DNA of 64,000 nucleotides from Tetraselmis striata (Eukaryota > Chlorophyta > Chlorodendrophyceae > Chlorodendrales > Chlorodendraceae). The position numbers and the translations under genes are program-made. Under the pieces are notes generated by a model, which was given only the letters and a program-made list of their open reading frames with translations, did not search any database and had not been told where the DNA came from. This document shows positions 22,072 to 33,741 of this stretch, one piece after another. Numbering within the stretch: the first letter of the stretch is position 1; every line of letters starts with the position of its first letter. Location: NCBI GenBank assembly GCA_006384855.1, contig VCJN01001870.1:59587-123586 (forward strand), written 5' to 3'.

Positions 22072-22247
22072 ATGGTCAGATGTAGTCATCTAGAGGTGTA
22101 TATTACATTAGCTATGTTGTACTGCGCACGACCCCCGAGGTCGGCGCACGGACTAAGGCATGCCGGCCCGCACCAGCGCCACGACCTGAGGGATCCACCC
22201 TCGGGCACCGGCACTCTTTGCTTTGCGCTCGCCTCAACCGGCTCGCA
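22072..22247 (+). repeat. DIRS-2 5' A1 repeat
   Basis: It matches 26667-26845 nearly base for base, including GCACGACCCCCGAGGTCGGC, whose central part (CCCCCGAGGTCGG) is partly self-complementary. Confidence 0.85.
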
Positions 22248-22280
22248 CACTAGCAGTCTCGACTCTAGCAGTCGAGCAAA

Positions 22281-23358
22281 GTGTCAGCTTACTCTATGCC
22301 GACTCGGACTCGAGCCTCAGCCTCCCGAGACGCTACACCTTCCCCACCCCGCGACAGCATGATGCCCCCTCGCCATGTACCGGAAGACGCCCTAGACGGC
22401 GCCCCGGGCGGCGCCACAGCGGCATTTGTCGCGGAGATGGAAAAACGCTTGACGACCCAAGCGGAAGCCCTGGAGAAGCGGCTGGCCGGGCAGTTTGAGG
22501 CTGCTACGGCTGCCTTGCTCGCTCGACCCCCCCCCCCCCCCCCCCCCCCCACTAACCCGCCTCCTCCCGAAGGCACCCAGCCAGCCAACCCCGCGGGCGC
22601 GACTGCGCCCGAGGGTGGTGAGCAAGGAGCACGAGAGCCCCTTCCTGCTGAGCTAGACGCACCCGACAACGAGCTCGAGTACGTCGACTTTGCCTGCTAC
22701 GGCCGAGTCACCCCCCCCCCCCCCCCGGTCTGGAGCGCCCCCCGCGCGACGTCGACGAGCCTCGCATGTGGACCATGACCGACGAGACCGCCCGCGCCCT
22801 CGCGCAGAAGCGGATTCAGGCAGCGTACGACGAATACTTGTACCTAGGCTGCTATGCCTTCTTCAGTAGCTGCGCCAACGAGGCAATGTGCGGCGCTCTA
22901 GAGTCGCTTTCGACCGAGTCTACAACGGCGGAAAGCAAGGCTGCGGCCCTTACCTTGCCGATCTCCGACCATGCTACCGCACCCACTTGGCGACGGAGGA
23001 GGCCACCCGTTCCCGGTTGGACTACCTCCAGCTCGCCAAGAATGGACCAACGGCTACATAAGTGGACCGAGTTTTCGCCGAGCTCGCCCACGCAAAGGTC
23101 TGCACCCCACGGCGCATCGCCGTGTTCGGACAACTCGACCAACTCCGCCGAGCGTTCGACGACAAGACCCTCGAGATCAGCCTTTCCGCAGCGGGCAAGG
23201 CCCGTGCCGCGGCCGCGTTCGCCAAGGCCACCGCCGAAAAGCCCGCCGCCACAGGGTCCGCCGAGAGGCGCAAGCAACGCGCGTAAGCCGCAGCAGCGCG
23301 GAAGGCCGCAACGACGGCCGCATCAACCGACAAGGCCAAGGCCAAGGTCACCAAGTGA
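22281..23358 (+). pseudogene. DIRS-2 gag-like protein
   Basis: The first frame carries a coiled-coil-like stretch (AFVAEMEKRLTTQAEALEKR) and a proline run coded by a 22-base C tract (about 22529). After frame changes come MTDETARALAQKRIQAAYDE, YAFFSSCANEAMCGALES and VFGQLDQLRRAFDDKTLEIS, the last matching the LLNALDDKRFEV region of DIRS-1 gag. Length polymorphism of the C tract alone could shift the frame, so some breaks may be recent. Confidence 0.65.
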
Positions 23359-23379
23359 CGGTGTGGCCCGCCGCGCCGA

Positions 23380-25410
23380 ATCCTTTACGCCTACCTCCCT
23401 CTACATGCGACACCGCGTGCGGAGAAGATGGCGCGATTGGGAGAGCATCGGCGCGAGCGGACAAGTCTTGAGCTGGATCCGCCAAGGAGTCCGGATACGC
23501 TTCAAGAACGGGCAACGCCCTCGCCCCTACAACCACGGCGTCTCTATGCGCGACGCCACTCAAGCACAACTATACTTCATGGCAACGGAACTGCCCCGCT
23601 TCGAGGCGGTTGGCGCGTGCGTGGGAGCGAGGACACTGCGACAAGTGGGTATCCAGAATGTTTCTAGTCCCCAAGCCCGGCACCAACAAGTGGCGCCTCA
23701 TCATCGACCTACGGGAGCTCAAGAAGTGGTGCAAGACATTCACAATGTCCTACGAGACGCTCAAGCACATGCGGCACCTGGCGCGTGCGGGAGACTAGTT
23801 CGTTTCGATGGACCTAGCCGATGGCTACTACGCACTCGGGATTCGGGAGGAGGACCGCGACTTCTTCACCGTGAACTACCGAGGAGAGCTGTGACGATTG
23901 GCGTGCCTACCGATGGGTTGGACAGGCTCGTCGTATTACTTCCGCAAGTTGACAGCGGCCTTTACGGACTACCTGCGGACGCCTTTGAAGCGGCGCGACC
24001 CAGCGTTACCTCCCACGGCCCCGTCCAAGCCTACTCGCCGTTTCATGCGCAACACTCGCTGGCGGGGCGAGCAGCTCCTACCCTATATGGACGACTTCGT
24101 TTTCCTCGCGGACTCCCGCGAGGCAGCTTTGGAGCTACGCGTCCGATTGCTGGACCGCATGGGCATGTTGCGCAACCCCAACAAGGGAGACTGGGAGCCC
24201 ACCCAGGTCGGCCCTCACATGGGGCTGATCGTCGACCTGCCTGCAGCGAGGCGAGTTCCGCGCCCCCGAGGAGAAGCTCATCGCGCTAGCCAAGGTCGCA
24301 AGTTCTCTCCTTGGCCGCGCAGCCTCAAACAAGCGCTGGCTCCCGGCCCGGCAGCTGGCGTCCTTTGCGGGGAAAACTCAGTTCCTATACTTGGCAATTA
24401 CGCCGGCCCGCTTCTTTTTGCTAGCGCTGCACTGCGTCCTCGCAACCCGGCAGGGCTGGGGCGGGAGCGTCAAGATGACAAACCAGCTGCGCCGCGATCT
24501 GAAATGGTGGACCCAGGTACATGCGCAGCACAACGGTCGCTCTATGTACAAGCCTGTGGAGACCGCGTATTTGCACGCGGACTCCAGCTCGTAAGGATGG
24601 GGGGCTGTGGTGAACAACAACAGCGCTTACTAGGCGCGTGGCTTCTGGTACGAGGACGATCGCGCGCATCACATCACGTGGAAGGAGCTTCGCGCGGTGC
24701 GTCACACGGTCGAAGCGTTCCTGCCGCAGCTCCGAGGGCGGCGCGTCTTGCGGCACGAGGACAACACGGCCGTGTTGGCAGCGCTGGCCAACCTTACCTC
24801 TCGGTCGCCCGTCATGATGGAGGAGCTCCGCAAGCTATGGCACCTCGTGGACATCCACGACATCTCCATCAGGCCCCGGTACATCCAGTTTGCAGCCAAC
24901 GTTTGGGCGGGCCGACTCAGCAGGGAGCTGGACGACTCCGATTTACAGCTCAATCCGCGGATATTCGCGTACCTGCAGTGCTTGTGGGGTCCCCACACCG
25001 TCGACAGATTTGCGTCGATGGAAAACACGCAGCTTCCACGGTACAATTCCCGCTGGCGCGACCCACGTTGCGAAGCGGTAGATTCTCTCCATTTGCCGGA
25101 CGAGTTGTGGCGCAGAGAACGCGACTATTGCAATCCCCCGTGGGCGTTGTTGGACGATTTGGCGGACATACTGCGACAGTCGGGAGCGGCCGCCACGGTC
25201 ATCGCACCGCACTGGCCGGGACGACGTTGGTACCAGCTGCTGCAAGACCTCAGCACCGAGACGATCGTCTACCCGCCTACCCGCGACCCTTCTTTCCTGG
25301 ACGGCGGGGAACGCGCGCGGGGGTCGGACGGCCCGGCTGGAGCATCGTGGCCTTTCGGCTGCCACGCCGGCCTGGCCGCACCTCCGCCGTGGGTCGCTAG
25401 GCCGGACCAT
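23380..25410 (+). pseudogene. DIRS-2 reverse transcriptase, RNase H and Dam-like methyltransferase
   Basis: RT motifs: FLVPKPGTNKWRLIIDLREL, SMDLADGYYALGIREEDRDF and CLPMGWTGSSYYFRKLTAAF. The catalytic box is LLPYMDDFVFLA, with both aspartates kept. TAG at about 23797 and TGA at about 23893 interrupt the domain. RNase H begins at YLHADSSS, a stop, GWGAV, with HHITWKELRAVRHTVEAF and HEDNTAVLAALANL (the E and D sites). A C-terminal Dam-like methyltransferase follows (WGPHTVDRFASMENTQLPRY, catalytic NPPW at about 25132 in RDYCNPPWALLDDL, then APHWPGRRWYQLL). This domain order is that reported for DIRS elements. Confidence 0.8.
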
Positions 25411-26605
25411 GGCCGTGCAACCGTCACTGCAGTACAGTGTACAATACCCGGGCCGTCTGTCCCACGCTCGGCGCGCGCGCTACCGGCTTGCAGTGCGCCC
25501 CGGCTCTGAAGCGCCCTTGACGGCATCTATGGCGGCCGAGCTCCGGGGTTTGTTGGGGACCGACGACGTTGGTCAAGCGGCGCTCGGTTTGCTTACGGGT
25601 TCGCTGGCTGCCGGCACTTACCGCAACTACGACAGCGGCATGCGCTCTTTCGCTACGTTCAGCGACCAGGAGGGCTTGCGTCCGCTGCAGACTACTACCA
25701 GCACGATCGTCCGCTACACTGCATGGTTGGGCATACCAGGTACCGTCGGCGCGGAGTCCCTTCAGCAGTACTACTTGTCCATCAGCAAGTACTTCCGCGA
25801 CCACCAGCGCCAGCCTGTCGCCCTCGGCGAAATGGTGGCCGACGCGCGCCGCGGCCTGGCCATCCAGCAGAAGCGTCCGGCAGAGGAAGACATCCGCGTC
25901 GCCCTGCCTGCGCCCGTTGCGGCTGACATCCTGGACACCGCGATTGAACTTCGGCGAACATTGGTGTGGGAACCCGCTAATATTGCGGACATCCGCGCTT
26001 TCAGAGCCGCGCTCGCGACGATTACGGCGTACATCTTCATATGCCGCGCGGAGTCCGGCATTAGCTGCGAGACCGGTGATTTACTGGTCAACCGGCCATC
26101 CGGAAGCATTCTGTTGCACGTCCGCAAACAGAAAGGCGACCAGCGTACTTGGGTTTCCGCTAAGCCCATGATGGACCTGCCCATCGCCGACGTTCCGGAC
26201 TTCGCTGACCTGCTGGACTGGTACACCATCAGTCGCGACGCCTATTGCCGCCGTTTCTACGGCGCCAGCCCGCCGCCCAAGTTCTGGAGCATCTCCCCGC
26301 TGGGGTCTTCCGCCACTTGGTTGTCGGTTTCAGCCACTCTCACCGAGCGAGTGGTTGCAGGAAGCCTACCTGGCGGCAGGCGCCCGACCTCCCACCGGTT
26401 TCAAGTGGACATCGCACAGTTTACGCAAGGGCGCCGCCTCCGCAGCAAGCTGCGTCGGCGTCCCCTTAGCAGCCATCAGACACATGGGCGATTGGTCGAA
26501 GAACAGCGCCGTGGTCACAGGGAAGTACATCGACCCGACCATGCGCACGACTTCCGCGGCATGGAGGTTCTTCGGCTGGCTCGTCCCCGTCCGGCCGATG
26601 GACTA
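25409..26605 (+). pseudogene. DIRS-2 tyrosine recombinase
   Basis: The core-binding domain (LLTGSLAAGTYRNYDSGMRS, LQTTTSTIVRYTAWLG) and first catalytic part (AYIFICRAESGISCETGDL) are open from 25409 to about 26340. There one frame change is needed to reach the conserved C-terminal part: TSHSLRKGAASAASCVGVPL, RHMGDWSKNSAVVTGKYIDP with nucleophilic Tyr, and AAWRFFGWL. All catalytic residues are present. The start overlaps the end of the RT-methyltransferase frame, the usual overlapping arrangement. Confidence 0.8.
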
Positions 26606-26636
26606 AGCTACCTGAGTGTGCTAGCCTTTGGATTTC

Positions 26637-26964
26637 TTCTTTGGCAAACAGTGCCTCCCTGGGTGAATGGTCAGATGTAGTCATCTAGAGGTTTACAATG
26701 CATTAGCTATGTTGTACTGCGCACGACCCCCGAGGTCGGCGCACGGACTAAGGCATGCCGGCCCGCACCAGCGCCACGACCTGAGGGATCTACCCTCGGA
26801 CACCGGCACTCTTTGCTTTGCGCTCGCCTCAACCGGCTCGCGCACCCACCCACCCTCAGCCATCTTTTTGCGCTAGGAGACACCCATGCCAAGCCTATGG
26901 TTCTTGTCTTAGCCTTCGATGTAAGCGAGCTGACATTCTTTGGCAAACAGTGCCTCCCTGGGTA
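26637..26964 (+). repeat. DIRS-2 3' split repeats B1-A2-B2
   Basis: CTTTGGCAAACAGTGCCTCC occurs at 26637 and again at about 26937, on either side of the A2 repeat. This is the diagnostic end structure of PAT-like DIRS elements. Confidence 0.85.
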
Positions 26965-27364
26965 AATACTAAAAAAACTTTGCAGGGTACTTACATTTGG
27001 GTCGGTGTCGGGACGCATGGTGGTGTGCCCGTAGGAGTCGCCAACTGCGTGCGGAATGGGTGGGTGAGCCGGATCTTGGAAGTGTGGCGAGAAACAGCGC
27101 ACTACCATGTACGCGTCACTCATGCATTGCATGATACTGAGAGAAATGCAGAAATGCAGAAATGCTACTGAGATGACTTAGATAGTGCTCGAATTTTAAA
27201 TACGTTTGGTGTGTAGTAGTCGCTACGGTATGCTGCTGGAAAGATTCTGCCCGCGAAAGCGTTGCCGGAATATGGCATTTTTCCACCCTTCCTCAGTACT
27301 TTCCGTACACTCTAGACGTCGCGATAATCCGCCCTGCCACTCCGCGCCCGGCGGTACCAGTACC

Positions 27365-27850
27365 CGGGTTTCAAAGGGATGTTGTTGGCAAGGGAGATTA
27401 CCCGAAAAGTGCGCAGGCTTACTTGCACCGAAAGGGCGGGGGGCAAAGAGCCACTGCAAAAGAGGGAGGGAGGGAAGGTTGTGCGGGCAAGAGCAGGCCA
27501 GCACAAACCTTGGACGGTGGTCCCGTCTAGCGGACGATGATGTTTAGGATTCGACGGGTCGCTGCGGTGACCGCGATGTTTTCGCCGAGGCGGGCGGCAC
27601 GCAAAGTGCCATACATCGGCATTTCAGTGCTAAAGCACCAATGAAGACTGCCCCGCGGGCTAATTACGTGCGTCAATTTGGCGTGGCGCGGACGCCGCGG
27701 GCAACCGGTGTCGACACCCGCATAACGTAGGATTAAGGGAGGGAAACCGCCCTTAAAGAAAACCGCCCCAAGAACTCAGCTCTACCCATTTCAAAGGGAG
27801 GTATAGGCAAGGGAGATAAGCCACCTCCGTCTTCATGACCGCAAATAAGG
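27365..27850 (-). repeat. DIRS-3 3' split repeats
   Basis: TTTCAAAGGGA..GGCAAGGGAGAT occurs at about 27367 and 27787 (B repeats). Between them lies an A repeat resembling 30560-30885 and 30900-31250, with GCCAGCACA, TAGCGGACGATGATG and GTGTCGACACC blocks. Confidence 0.6.
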
Positions 27851-28009
27851 GGGTGGGGCGGCGCCCAACGGAGCGGGGCGCTATCGAGAAGGCCGCAAAC
27901 GACCACTGTGGGAGAGAATCAGCCAGACATGAGCGCGGCGGCGCGGTTAGTAAGCGAAGTGGGGCCAATTTAGGTCGTTGATTACCGCAGAATTGCGGAC
28001 TTATTCGCC

Positions 28010-29002
28010 CTAGTGGCGGATTTTATTGTATAGGGGCACGCCAGCCGCTTTAGCGCCTGACGCCGCGCCCTTTCGTAAGCAGTGCGAGAAACCAAACAAA
28101 ACCTTCGGGGGGGGGGGGGGGGGGGGGTCGATTGATGCGGCCGGCGGCCCGCTTGAGCCAGTTGCCGAGGGTAGCGGCCTTTCATGAGGGAGGTGGGGTA
28201 GCACCGTCGCCGGGGACGAGCGCCCACAATCGGTTATTGGGTTGCCTGGCGGCGGGGGGCGCCCGGAACGCCGCGTCGCTGGTAGACGACGAAGCGGCGC
28301 AGAAGGTCTGTCCAAGTCGGCACGGCGATGGCAGGCATTTGAAGTTGGGGCTTGAAACCGTCTCGACGCTTGCGATGTCCCGCCTTCTCGATGTTGACGA
28401 AGAGGCTGATGTTGCGGTCGGCGACGGTGATCACGTCCCGGAGTCTGCAGGAGACGCTAGACTCACCACGGGAATACAACATAAACGTCAAACACACCTT
28501 CGCAACCTCGCGAAGGATGTTGCCGTAGTCGGTAGTGGACGAGATAAGGGCATCAAGGTCGTCGAGGATGTCGGTGACGTCGCACGGCGGGGGACGGGGG
28601 CGCGCCGAGGATCCTCGTTGGTCTTGACCTGCCGCGCTTCGTATCGATGATGGTCGGACCGGTAGCCGGGGCGTAATCCCGACCGATGTAGCGCATGGAG
28701 GTTTTGATGGCGAAAAGGTAGGGCTGCAAAGACACAGCACCGATGGTGCCGCGCTCCGCAATCAAGGCGAGGTAGCGGACGCACGTTACCTCACTGCGGT
28801 CCAGAGGGGAGATGCCTTCCTCGTCGATGCATACCTCGGCGAAGAGGCGGATCTTGCCCTTGTAGTTCGAGTAGGTGATGGCCGTGAGCAATGTAGTCAG
28901 AAAAGTCGAGCACCTTGGCGCCCCAATCATCCGTGACATACAAAGCTTCGATGCTGCTTCGCACGAGCCCGCTCTAAGGGGCCTTCTCCTCGGCGTACGC
29001 AA
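28010..29002 (-). pseudogene. DIRS-3 tyrosine recombinase, decayed
   Basis: Recognisable pieces are ITYSNYKGKIRLFAEVC, AERGTIGAVSLQPYLFAIKT and FMLYSRGESSVSCRLRDVI (first catalytic Arg). The H-x-x-R box is GFSHCLRKGAASGAKAAGVP. Beyond it are stops (IRH, stop, GE, stop, VRNSAV) and the nucleophilic tyrosine region is lost. A 20-base G run (about 28109-28128) sits in the linker, like the homopolymers in the other two recombinases. Confidence 0.7.
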
Positions 29003-29539
29003 TGAAGTACGTCGGCGAATTCGTGGTGCGGCGGACGCGCCAAAATGGGATGTACGCCGCTGCAGGGTTTTGACGATGGTGCTCTCGGGGTGGTGACGAG
29101 GGAGCGAAGTTTAGCGCAAAGATGATGCCATCAAGGTAGGTTGTTGCAGCTGTTGATCTCGTAACGGACGTCGCGCGAGTATCTAGCCCGTCGGGTCTCC
29201 CGCGAGGATCCGTTGTAGGTGCCAGCGACGGGCAGAGAGTTTGCGCGGCATGTAGGGATGGGGGCGCCAGAAAGGGGGAGTCGGTGTAGATTCGTGATGT
29301 ATAGGAGGACGGAATGAAGCCGGAGTGCTTGACTCGAGCTAGGGTAGGAAAAGGACGACGCCCCGGACAGGTGGGTCGGTGGTGAGTGAGCCGTCCCGCC
29401 CATGCCGACGACTCTAGTGCGACGTTACTTGGAAGGCACGCCCGTAGGCGTATGCTCAAAACGTAGCTGTATGGGGTCGGCACGGCGGAGCACCCAATCA
29501 TTCCGCCTTGTCAGCAGTCGGGGCCTTGGCCTTGGCCTT

Positions 29540-30330
29540 GCCCTAAATAGAGTCCTTAGTAACGCCCTTGGCGAAGATGGTGCGCGGCGCCGCCGTCTCG
29601 CGCGCCGGACGCGCGTTATTGAAGCTGTCGCGGTTGCGGCCGCCGCCGTCCCGGTTGCGGTCGTTGCGCCGGGGGGCACCGCCATAGCGCTTGCGGACTG
29701 ATGTCTTCGCAACGCTTGTAGAGCTCACGCAGCTCGGTGAACTCGGGCGGCCGCAAGTTTTTGGTGCTAGGGCGGAACGGAGGTAGCGCTCCCCCACGAC
29801 ATCGCTGAGGGCGAAGGTGTCACCGTTGTGCATTTATTTGCGTGTTCCCGTGCTTGCCAAGGTAGGCCAAGCGAAACCAATGGCCGTCCTTGACGGCCTC
29901 CATGCTGTGGACGACGGCCTCAAGCCGCGGTCCGAAAGCCGTCGGTGACGGACACCGCAGCCAACAGCTTGCGCAACTCGATGGCCAAGCCGGCGATGAA
30001 GGCCCCGTAGCAGCACGCGGCGTAGTAGTACCTGTCTGCTGCCGGCTATAGCTAGAGACGAGGGAAATCAAATCGATACTCGGGCACGCGGTCGAGGGCG
30101 ATGGGGAAGAGCCCCGGGCGTCGCAGACTGTCGCAAAGCATCCCGTTCTCGAAAACGGGCAGAGCAATAATAGCGATGGCGGTTTTAAACCCGATTTGAA
30201 AAATCAAGGTAGTGGAGTTCACTCGAGAAGCGAAGGTCGCAAGGACGTTATGGTCCATACCACTACCGGCGCGGGGCTCGTTCCCACCCGGAATGGCGTC
30301 CTCCTCGCCGGCAATAGCCGGCGGCATAGG
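29540..30330 (-). pseudogene. DIRS-3 gag-like remnant
   Basis: Minus-strand frames give MPPAIAGEEDAIPGGNEP, FGPRLEAVVHSMEAVKDGHW, FTELRELYKRCEDIS and an RPQPGRRRPQPRQL-type basic tail. Order and position upstream of the recombinase, and the ELYKRCEDI region, suggest a DIRS gag, but similarity to the other two gags is weak. Several frame changes are required. Confidence 0.45.
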
Positions 30331-30554
30331 AGTCTCTTGGGTGGCAAAGAACCGAGAGATGCTCCTCCTAGATTAGCTGCCTCGTTCTCGCGTCTTCCGC
30401 CTCGATATGCCCGCCTCGATGCACGCTTGAGCAGTGGCCGACGTCTCGACACCCTCGACATCCGCCGCCTTGCCGGCGTCGACATCTTGGGGTTAGTGGG
30501 GGAGCCGTTGCTAAAGATATCGAAAAGGTCATCCGGGAGAGAGCCGCGGAGAGA

Positions 30555-31260
30555 AGAGAGAGAAGAGCCCCCGCTTCAGCTTGTCATTTAGTAGAAGTGA
30601 GAGCGGAGGGTGAAAGGTTTTGCCACGTTTTCCCGGGGCCGCGGCTGAGAATTATGCACGCTCCAAAACCGCGAGATGGTTTTGTGCCGCGGGCAACAGG
30701 CCAGCACATAACGAAGACAATGGTCCGTGTAGCGGACGATGATGATTTCATAAGATTGGGTATTGGGTATTGGGGTGGCGCCAATGTTTTCGCCGAGGCG
30801 GGCGAAAACATCGGCATATCAGTGCTCAATAAGCACCGAGACTGCTTGGCGGGCGTCCATTGCTGTGTGGCCGCCACGTAATTTACCGCAAAAAGAAGAG
30901 AGAAAAGAGCCTCCGCTTGAGCGGTTGGTCATATAGTGGCAATGACAGCGGAGGGTGGAAGTTTTGCACCGTTTTCCATGGAGATGAGTACTATGCACGG
31001 TCCAAAACCTCGAGTTGATGTTGTGCGGGCAAGAGGCCGGCACACAACTAAGACAATGATCCGTGTAGCGGACGATGATGATTTCATAAGGTAAGTAATG
31101 AGTATGAGGTGGAGCCTATGCTTTCGCCCGCATTGGAGAACACATTGGCATTTCAGCGCTAAAGCACTGAGACTGCCCGGTGGGCGTGGCGCAGAGGCCG
31201 CGAGCAGCGGTGTCGACACCTACATACCTTGGGATCAAGGGAGGGAAAGGAAACCCCCAA
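30555..31260 (-). repeat. DIRS-3 5' terminal repeat, tandemly duplicated
   Basis: Two consecutive copies of about 330-360 bp begin GAAGAGAGA(G)AA(A)AGAGCC, run through GACAGCGGAGGGTG-like and TGTAGCGGACGATGATGATT blocks, and end near GGGAGGGAAA. The tandem arrangement could arise from recombination between element ends. Confidence 0.6.
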
Positions 31261-32480
31261 AACACAACTGTAAACACCACGGTACCACTAAACTGTACCG
31301 AATGAAAAAAAACGATCTGTTATATAAGGATTAATTAAGGGATTGATTATTCTTACCTAATCACAAATAAGAAAACGCAAGTCAGCATTAAGGATTCCCG
31401 GTACCGGGACCGGGACCGGGACCGGTGCAAGTATATGGTAGCGCGATGTTAATGTGCGATGCCACCGCGGGGGTTGTGGTAGGGCTGCTCATTATGATTA
31501 CCAGTGCGCACCCGAGCATTTCCCACTGCCCGCCAATTGGCCTTGATTCAGGCCATGCTTGGGCGGTTATTCGTTCAACACTGCCATGCATATGGCGGAA
31601 AGGAATCTAAGACTATCGAACATATGTTGGTGGAGCGCCAGCGGTGGGGGTACCGTCGTCATAATTTATTGGGGTTATAGTTCCGGAGATGCGGGACTTT
31701 CTTAGTTGTCCGATTTTTGCGTCAACACCCGAGGACTTAATTGCCTTCATTTTACGCGGCGAGGTCCCTCCCTCCCTTCACGGCGCCCTGGATTCCACTA
31801 AAAATGATGGGAATTTTTCCAGATATGGGGTCGGGCCCTCTCTCGCATTGCATTTTTGTTACACATGTAATCCTTATTATTGCACTCCCGAAATGCTTTG
31901 CTACGCGGAAACGGCGGAATGGGGCTTGCCCCAACTCGCATTAGGTTATTTCGAATCAATGTTCTGTTTTATGTGCCCGAACTACTCTCACAGCAAATTT
32001 CCGCTATAATACGCGCGGACGTTTTAATATCGTGCGCGCGCAGGACACGAGTGTAAAAAGCCGCGTCAGCGAGACGCCCCGCCCAACCGCCTCACCCATT
32101 GCCGGGGCATCATGGCCCGGCCCACCGTGCGCACCAGCTACCCGCTCTCGAGAAGCGCACTTCAAGGGTAGTGCACCCATAGCGTTGACCGACATGTAGG
32201 TGGGAGCATAGGCGCCGAGGGCGCCCCATCTGCCTGAGAGACCGGCACCTCCAGTTGGGTTTGGGTTGGGTGTGGCTCGCAACTAACCCACTCACTCACC
32301 CACTCGCTTCCACGGGGATGAACACGCCTCCATCGCCATCCCCGTTCGCGTGGCCGTTTTTCGCCCATCGTGTTTCTTAGGACCAGTTGCATGAACGCAC
32401 ACGGGGTTTGTCGAGTTTCTCCGTGTCAAAGAAAGTACAAGCGTTCTTCTCACTGCCCCTATGTTGCACATGTGCCGCCC
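31261..32480. other. intergenic, with a short ACCGGG tandem repeat
   Basis: Bases 31399-31425 are four to five copies of (G)ACCGGG. No recognisable gene is seen; a 106-codon frame at 31689-32009 has no family features and is probably chance. An approximately 60-bp tract at 32260-32310 is rich in CACTCACTCACC. Confidence 0.4.
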
Positions 32481-32498
32481 GTCACGTAGGGAGGGCTA

Positions 32499-33586
32499 AT
32501 GGCGGCCGTACATCGGCGGAGCCGCGTCCTAGAGGGCGAGTGCCTAGAGTGCCTGGTGGAGGGCGTCGAGGAGGCCTACGCCTCGGAGCCGCAGCGCTAC
32601 AAGAACACCGCTTCCACAACATGCTTCGGCCCTCTCCTGGCCCCGGTGGCGGTTGTGGAGCGGGCAACGTGGGAGGCGCGGTTCCAATTGGCCGCGTGGA
32701 ATGAGCTCGGCCGGGACTGGCGGCTCTCGAATGCCGCCAAGTCCTTCCAGCTTTGCGGCTTCCCCTCGGCGCTGCTTGCAAGTTGGGTCAACGACATTGT
32801 CAAGAAGTGTCGGGAGCCGAGCCTAGAGGCGTGGGACCGGGAGTATCCCTCGGTCAAGTACTGCGAGCGCGGCGATAGCGAGAAGCATAGAGTCGGCCGA
32901 CTCGTGCGTGGCTACGTCTTCTTGACAATGCGCTCGATGGAGCTCCTGTTTGAGCATGCGAAGGTGACGAGGTACCCCCACATCCCCCCATGGGCGTGTG
33001 GCCAGCGCGAGTATGTGCAGTATAAGTTCCAACACTCAGTGTTGGAGGAGCTAGAGATATATAGGGATAAGCTGCAGCTGTCAAACATGGAGCAGCTCAT
33101 CCAGCATGCTGGCACGTGGGGCTTTCCTGAGCTCGTCCTGAGGCCAAATTGGGGTCAGCAAGGGCACAATAATTACTACCCCGGCACTGCAGGAGGTATC
33201 AACACCCGGCGCTGACGAAGGCTGTGGCCGGCTTCGTGACATACGAGGATCACGCGGCGTGGCTGGAGAAGCAAGCTAAGGCTCGTGCTAAGCGGGAGGC
33301 GCAACAAGAGAGGAGGGCGTTGGAGGAGGACTACCTTGCCAAGCGCAATGAGCGTCTTCGGATGCTCGTTGTGCCAGGTTGGCGTGAGAGGCTGGCTGCC
33401 AACGGCAACTATCCCCCCAGCCGCGATCCCATGTTCAATGGGCAGGGTAAGGCAGCTAGCGTTAAATATGCCATGGACCTGTCTGAGGTGCCGCCGACAG
33501 CTAGGGGGGTGTATGATAATGATGCATGCTGGGTGACAGATTTTCTGGGGCAGTTCAGGAAGCCGGGAAAAAGGCGGCGTCGCTAA
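32499..33586 (+). CDS. unrecognised protein, probably two exons or one frameshift
   Basis: A 238-codon frame (32499-33215) with host-like GC-rich codons contains RYKNTASTTCFGPLL, FQLAAWNELGRDWRLSNAAK and VRGYVFLTMRSMELLFEHAK. A second frame overlaps its end and runs to 33586, giving YEDHAAWLEKQAKARAKREA, LRMLVVPGWRERLAANGNYP and a basic end (FRKPGKRRRR). A CAG|G site at about 33190 could be a splice acceptor joining them, but no clear donor was found, so a frameshift is equally possible. The helical, Lys/Arg/Glu-rich C-terminal half looks like a coiled coil. Its position next to decayed transposons suggests a transposon-borne protein. Function unknown. Confidence 0.4.
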
Positions 33587-33741
33587 TAGTCACCGGCATG
33601 CATAGGCGGCATTGCGGGAGGATGACAGCATGTGTGTAATTACGTTTCCAACATATTTCTTTGCCGCATGGGATGTGTTAAAGGTGTGCTCTGGGAACTT
33701 GCGCTTCATGCTGGCATGTGTCTGCTCATGCTTCTCTCGCT

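Larger units (their letters stand above)
22072..26964 (+). mobile_element. PAT-like DIRS retrotransposon 2 (plus strand)
   Basis: A1 (22072-22247), gag, reverse transcriptase-RNase H-methyltransferase, tyrosine recombinase, B1 (26637-26664), A2 (26667-26845) and B2 (26936-26964) follow in order. The A repeats share ATGGTCAGATGTAGTCATCT and the B repeats CTTTGGCAAACAGTGCCTCC. It is the least damaged DIRS element here, with a nearly full recombinase, but stops and frameshifts remain in gag and RT. Its protein sequences differ clearly from DIRS-1, so it is a separate family. Confidence 0.85.
27365..31260 (-). mobile_element. PAT-like DIRS retrotransposon 3, deleted for RT (minus strand)
   Basis: On the minus strand: two tandem terminal copies (31260-30890 and 30885-30555), a broken gag (about 30330-29540), a tyrosine recombinase (29002-28010), then B1 (about 27850-27786), A2 (about 27760-27460) and B2 (about 27440-27365). 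No reverse transcriptase motif is found between gag and recombinase, so the element is internally deleted. Repeat landmarks are TGTAGCGGACGATGATGATT and CATTTCAG(T/C)GCTAAAGCAC. It is a third family distinct from its two neighbours. Confidence 0.65.
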
